This document shows, one piece after another, positions 60,066 to 64,000 of a stretch of DNA of 64,000 nucleotides; positions within the stretch are counted from its first letter, which is position 1; each line of letters begins with the position of its first letter. Source of the stretch: Hypericum androsaemum (Eukaryota > Streptophyta > Magnoliopsida > Malpighiales > Hypericaceae); the NCBI GenBank assembly GCA_963995505.1, contig OZ023186.1, forward strand, positions 15,011,570 through 15,075,569, in the 5' to 3' direction. Made by a program: the position numbers and the translations under genes. The notes beneath the pieces are model-generated. The model saw nothing but the letters and a program-made list of their open reading frames with translations. It searched no databases and was not told the origin of the DNA.

Positions 60066-61109
60066 GATTTTTTGTCAGTTTTATGTATTTTTCTTTCCGT
60101 GTTATAAACTATTTATTAGAATATAAGTCTCGAGCCCGCCTTCTCAAAAAATTAGGGGTGATCATGGGAAGGGCAAAATAGGAAATTAAGAGTGGTAGTG
60201 AGTGTCCTGGCTTTGTACTCAACGTGTGACGTCATCCGAAGACAGCTTCCGAGTCTGACCAAATGACCACAATTGGATTTTAACAAGAAATCGTAAAAAA
60301 TATGTATTAATAGTTGATTAAATTTTCTCAAATTATAAAAGTAATGTAATTGACAGTTAGACTTGTAACTTAATCAAAATCGAAAGTTTTTAAACTATTA
60401 AAAATTTATAATTTTTATATATCGTAACTTGTAGATTTTTAATGGAACCATTAATTTTCTCCTCGTATCGTATCCAGCTAACTCCCCACCTTCACTTGGG
60501 AAATGTTTGTTTCTTTTTCTGAAAATTCGTTGACTTTTACCCCTTTTTGACCTCTTAATAAATCCATGAAACTTTTTAGGAGAATCAATGAATTGCTACG
60601 GAGTAGCTAAATAATATATAACAGAAAAAGGGTAGGATCTCAATACCAAAACTCTGTAAGTCGTGGATAATAATCATAATAAAGGATCATAAAATTAATT
60701 TATCTATCAGTATAAAATTTCAGTATAAATGGATATGTAGAACATTATTTATATTTTATAAATTTGATTTAATAACACAAAAGAATTCAGAAAATAAATA
60801 AATAAAATTTGGTGTGTCATAATTTATGTAGATTAGCATTATTTGTGTTTATTTATATGTAATTTTTAAGTATATTTTTTTCGTGACTACGATTTGAACT
60901 TTATCACTCATCATCTCAGAACACACGTGAAGAGAAGAAAATTGTGTGGTTGATGCCGTGTCTAAGAATGCCCTCACTAGTGCTTTTGAGTATGTTTTGT
61001 TTAGTTCTCCGCTATCTATTTGCCTTGGTGAATATTTAGACAACTTTAAAGTGATTAGTTTGTTTCATTGTACCTGTTCGTGTGTGCTACCATATGATTA
61101 ATAAAAATT
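60066..61109. other. Intergenic, no gene recognised
   Basis: AT-rich. Only chance ORFs. Confidence 0.45.
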
Positions 61110-61758
61110 GAAAAAAGTACACTTTAGTCTTTTGATTTGGCCATTTGACACTTTTAAGTCTGTAGTTTGGAATCCATCAATCAGGTCCCTGTGGTATCAA
61201 AATACCTCATCCGGACATGGGCAAGTTTGACCAGTTTCTACGTAGGTTAATAATGTCCACATGGCACGCCAACTGGACTTTTTTGGAATACGTTTTTGCT
61301 TAGTTGACTTTGCAAAAACATACAAATCAATCCCAGGTTAGTTTATACTTTAAAAAAAACCCTTCCCATCGAAACCCTTCCCCACGTCGAAATCCTTCCC
61401 ATCGTCACTATCCCCCTGTTGGGAAGAGGTTTTCTAAAAGGGTTTCGACGGGGGGAAGAGTGATAGTGGGAAGGGTTTTGACGGGGGGAGGGTTTCGATG
61501 TGAATGGATTTTTTATTAAAAAAACTAACCTTGGAATGATTTGTATATTTTTGGGAAGCCAACTCAGCAAAAACGTGTTCCAAAAAAGTCCAGCTGGCGT
61601 GCCACATGGACATTTTTAACCTACGTGGAATATGGTCAAACTTGTCCATATCCGGGTGAGGAGTTTTGATACCACATGGGCATGTTTGATGGGTTCCAAA
61701 CTACAGACTTAAAAGTGTCAAACGGTCAAAATACAATGTACAAAAGTGTACTTTTTCC
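61110..61758. mobile_element. Fold-back TIR element (family 1), 649 bp
   Basis: Nearly the whole element is two inverted arms of about 270-320 bp: tips GAAAAAAGTACACTTTAGTC and (minus strand) GGAAAAAGTACACTTTTGTA, followed in both arms by TTTTAAGTCTGTAGTTTGGA, TTTGACCA, CGTAGGTTAA, TGTCCA(C/T)(A/G)TGGCACGCCA and TTTTTGGAA. The centre has CCCTTCCCATCG-type short inverted units. No coding capacity. Confidence 0.85.
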
Positions 61759-62703
61759 ATAAAAGTTAGTGGGTTAATTGCCCCTCGACCTTTAAAACAA
61801 ACTTTTTTTTTCTGAAAACTTAAAACAAACTAGTTGGATCCGCCAAACCAAACCAAATGTAACTTGAAAATAAATCCAGCATCAAATGTAACAAAGGAGA
61901 GGGAAATCGTATGCACAAGGAGAAGGTGTTATGTCAAATGTAACCCTATTCTATGCATCAATCTGGAATTTATTTAATTGGTAGAAGAAATGATATATTG
62001 GGTTGAAAACAAAGGTTGGTGGTATAATGTTGGATAGAACTTCTTTCTAACAATAAGTGTTTTTTAGACCACCAAGTATCTTGATATCATAATGTTGACT
62101 AATCTATATTCAAGTTTAACTACTTAAGTGTTCCCAAAAGTTCGAACTAGAAATCTCTTAATTATAATAGAATAACACACTCACAAGTTGATATATTCGG
62201 TTGTTGCTAATAATAAATTGATAATTCTTTTAGAGCAATCTTAGTAAATCTCGTCGTAATTGGCTTGCAATTGCATTAATTGACTCGGTTGAGTCTCTTT
62301 TTAACTTCTATATTAAATACATCAACTAGTTACATTTAAAAAAAACTAGGAACATTTTTTTTCAACAAAAAACTAGTTACATTTTTTGTGCGTAAACCAA
62401 CTAGTTTTTTAAATGATTTGACATGAGATCATTAACATATTCACTTGTTCTAGTTGTTATGCAATCGATACTGGCAATATAGATTTAATTACAAAATCTT
62501 TTAATTCATTACTATAATTGTAAATAATATTTTACTTATAAAAAAGTCATCACCTTAAGATATAGAGATTTTAATAGAGTGGCTTGAATTCGGGGCTTAT
62601 AAATTACTACAGTTTCTTCTTCATTCCATCATCACTCATGTTCGAGAATAGATTTTTTGAGCGTACTCTTCAAACGAGTTGGCGCGCCAAATTTTTTTCT
62701 CTG
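61759..62703. other. Intergenic, no gene recognised
   Basis: AT-rich. ACTAGTTACATTT is repeated three times at 62325-62405. No other structure seen. Confidence 0.4.
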
Positions 62704-62718
62704 TCTAGACTCTCTAAA

Positions 62719-62825
62719 ATTTTTTTGAAAGGTAAATTATTACACCATGATATTGCCAAGGTTTGAACTTTGGACCTTCTAGGTATTTACAACGTCTTGT
62801 GCCGTTGGCCTACAAGCGCTTTGAC
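62719..62825 (-). mobile_element. tRNA-derived SINE with perfect target duplication
   Basis: Minus strand: TAGGCCAACGG (A-box-like), then GGTCCAAAGTTCAAACC (B-box region), then CATGGTGTAATAATTTACC and an A-rich tail. It is flanked by TCTAGACTCTCTAAA, 15 of 15 identical, at 62704-62718 and 62826-62840. Same family as 5320-5426. Confidence 0.85.
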
Positions 62826-62840
62826 TCTAGACTCTCTAAA

Positions 62841-64000
62841 TAAAGACTAACATGTTACATTTCTTATGTAATTAAGTTGCTGTATGGTGGGGATTTCTCC
62901 TCTTCTGGGTGGTTTTTAGAACACCACGTAATTATCTTGATTTGGAGGAATAAAATCAATATATTTATCACAAAATAAAAAAAACTCACTGGACACGAAC
63001 CTCGCCCCCGAAATCAACGTTTACCTTCGGCTGCGCATCTCTTGAGCAATCTTAAAATCCACTTGCCAACACATATACTGATCATTGGATCGAGTTTGTG
63101 TTTTAATATAAGATTCTGATATTTCAATGTTACTGTCAGTTTCCATACAATTAACGCTAAAGAAAAAAACTATAGCCACTAATTGCCACCTTGCAGGATT
63201 ATCATTTAGTATACGTCAATCAATGATAAGTACCTTTTCTCTGCGTACGACACCCTCTCTTAAACCACATTTACCAATGATAATTAATTTAAAGTCAGCA
63301 CTTTCGTTCTTATAAATACATATATATGAACGACTAATGATAGCGTTTGTAATATAAACACTATAACTAAGAATATTTAATTTTGACTAAGTGCGACATT
63401 ATAACTACTAATTCAATGAATCGCAGTATTTTTTTCCATTCGCAAGTTCCGGACGTATTACAATTATACTCAAATGCGGGAATTAGAAGAATCCGATGTG
63501 TTTCCTTCCGCGTCCACATTTGTACAGAAGACATTTGACCGGGAAGCAAGCAACGCCTCGATTACAGGTTGGTGACACTGACGTACCTTTTTGAAGTTCC
63601 GTTGTTTGGTCCGGCAATTCTTTTGAAAGGTAAATTTCAATTTAACTGTCAAGATTACATTATAATACATGTCAAGATTTCAAATTTGAAATTCTTAAAT
63701 ATTTACATTTCTTTGAGCTGTAACAAGCCCCTTGGCTGTTTCGTCGGGCAATTAGTAGATTTTTTTATATTAGTTAGAATTCGACATACTCGACTCACTA
63801 ATCTAAATTTGAGATGGATAGAACGTTTAAAAAGTGACAAATTCAGTAATTATTTGACACTATTTTATTTTCAAGGACCTAACTTAATATATAATTAATT
63901 TAGAATAACTCAATCTCCAGTTTTTTACCATACTAGCTATTAGTAGATTTACTAGGCTATAGAAAAGTTATGGAACACACATAATATTCTATGCTTTTGA
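62841..64000. other. Intergenic, no gene recognised
   Basis: AT-rich, chance ORFs only. No RNA gene found. Confidence 0.45.

Overview
The window looks like nuclear DNA of a flowering plant, most likely a eudicot. It is AT-rich and full of retroelement remnants and MITE-like elements. It carries a degraded plastid ndhD insert, a broken 5S rDNA piece, and three spliced plant housekeeping genes with GT-AG and GC-AG introns. Nothing bacterial, organellar-native or CRISPR-like is present.

Layout. 1-3894 is one copy of a repeat that recurs, identical as far as I can read, at 20777-24670; a 5S rRNA fragment sits exactly on the right break of the first copy. 3895-20776 is transposon-dominated: a PPR gene remnant, a SINE, a long-TIR element, copia gag remnants, a three-level nest of LTRs (9912-13307) with exact 5-bp target duplications at two levels, further solo LTRs, an intact S1/SPH-family secreted-protein ORF (18210-18686, minus), a 21-22 bp minisatellite and a hAT-like element. 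24671-33265 holds a plastid ndhD insert split by a solo LTR, then a decayed Ty3/gypsy element on the minus strand with a recognisable 5' LTR. 33266-43600 holds more TIR elements, a broken second S1/SPH copy and two more minisatellite tracts.

The gene island is 43670-57441: a METTL21-like protein methyltransferase (9 coding exons, 315 aa, plus strand); an alpha-L-fucosidase of the FUC1 type (3 exons, 521 aa, minus strand, converging on the first); and ALG2, the dolichol-linked mannosyltransferase of N-glycan synthesis (8 coding exons, 409 aa, plus strand). Fucosidase and ALG2 are both glycan-related but act at opposite ends of the process (trimming and assembly), so adjacency is probably chance. 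The right flank (57442-64000) is AT-rich and intergenic, with a hAT transposase remnant, a fold-back element and a SINE bounded by perfect 15-bp target duplications.

Most notable: the 20.8-kb-spaced identical repeat with a 5S junction; four GC-AG introns in two neighbouring genes; families of TIR elements whose interior is only simple or minisatellite repeat; and the clean LTR nest. Exon structures were deduced by eye from splice sites, reading-frame continuity and remembered family conservation; no alignment was run.
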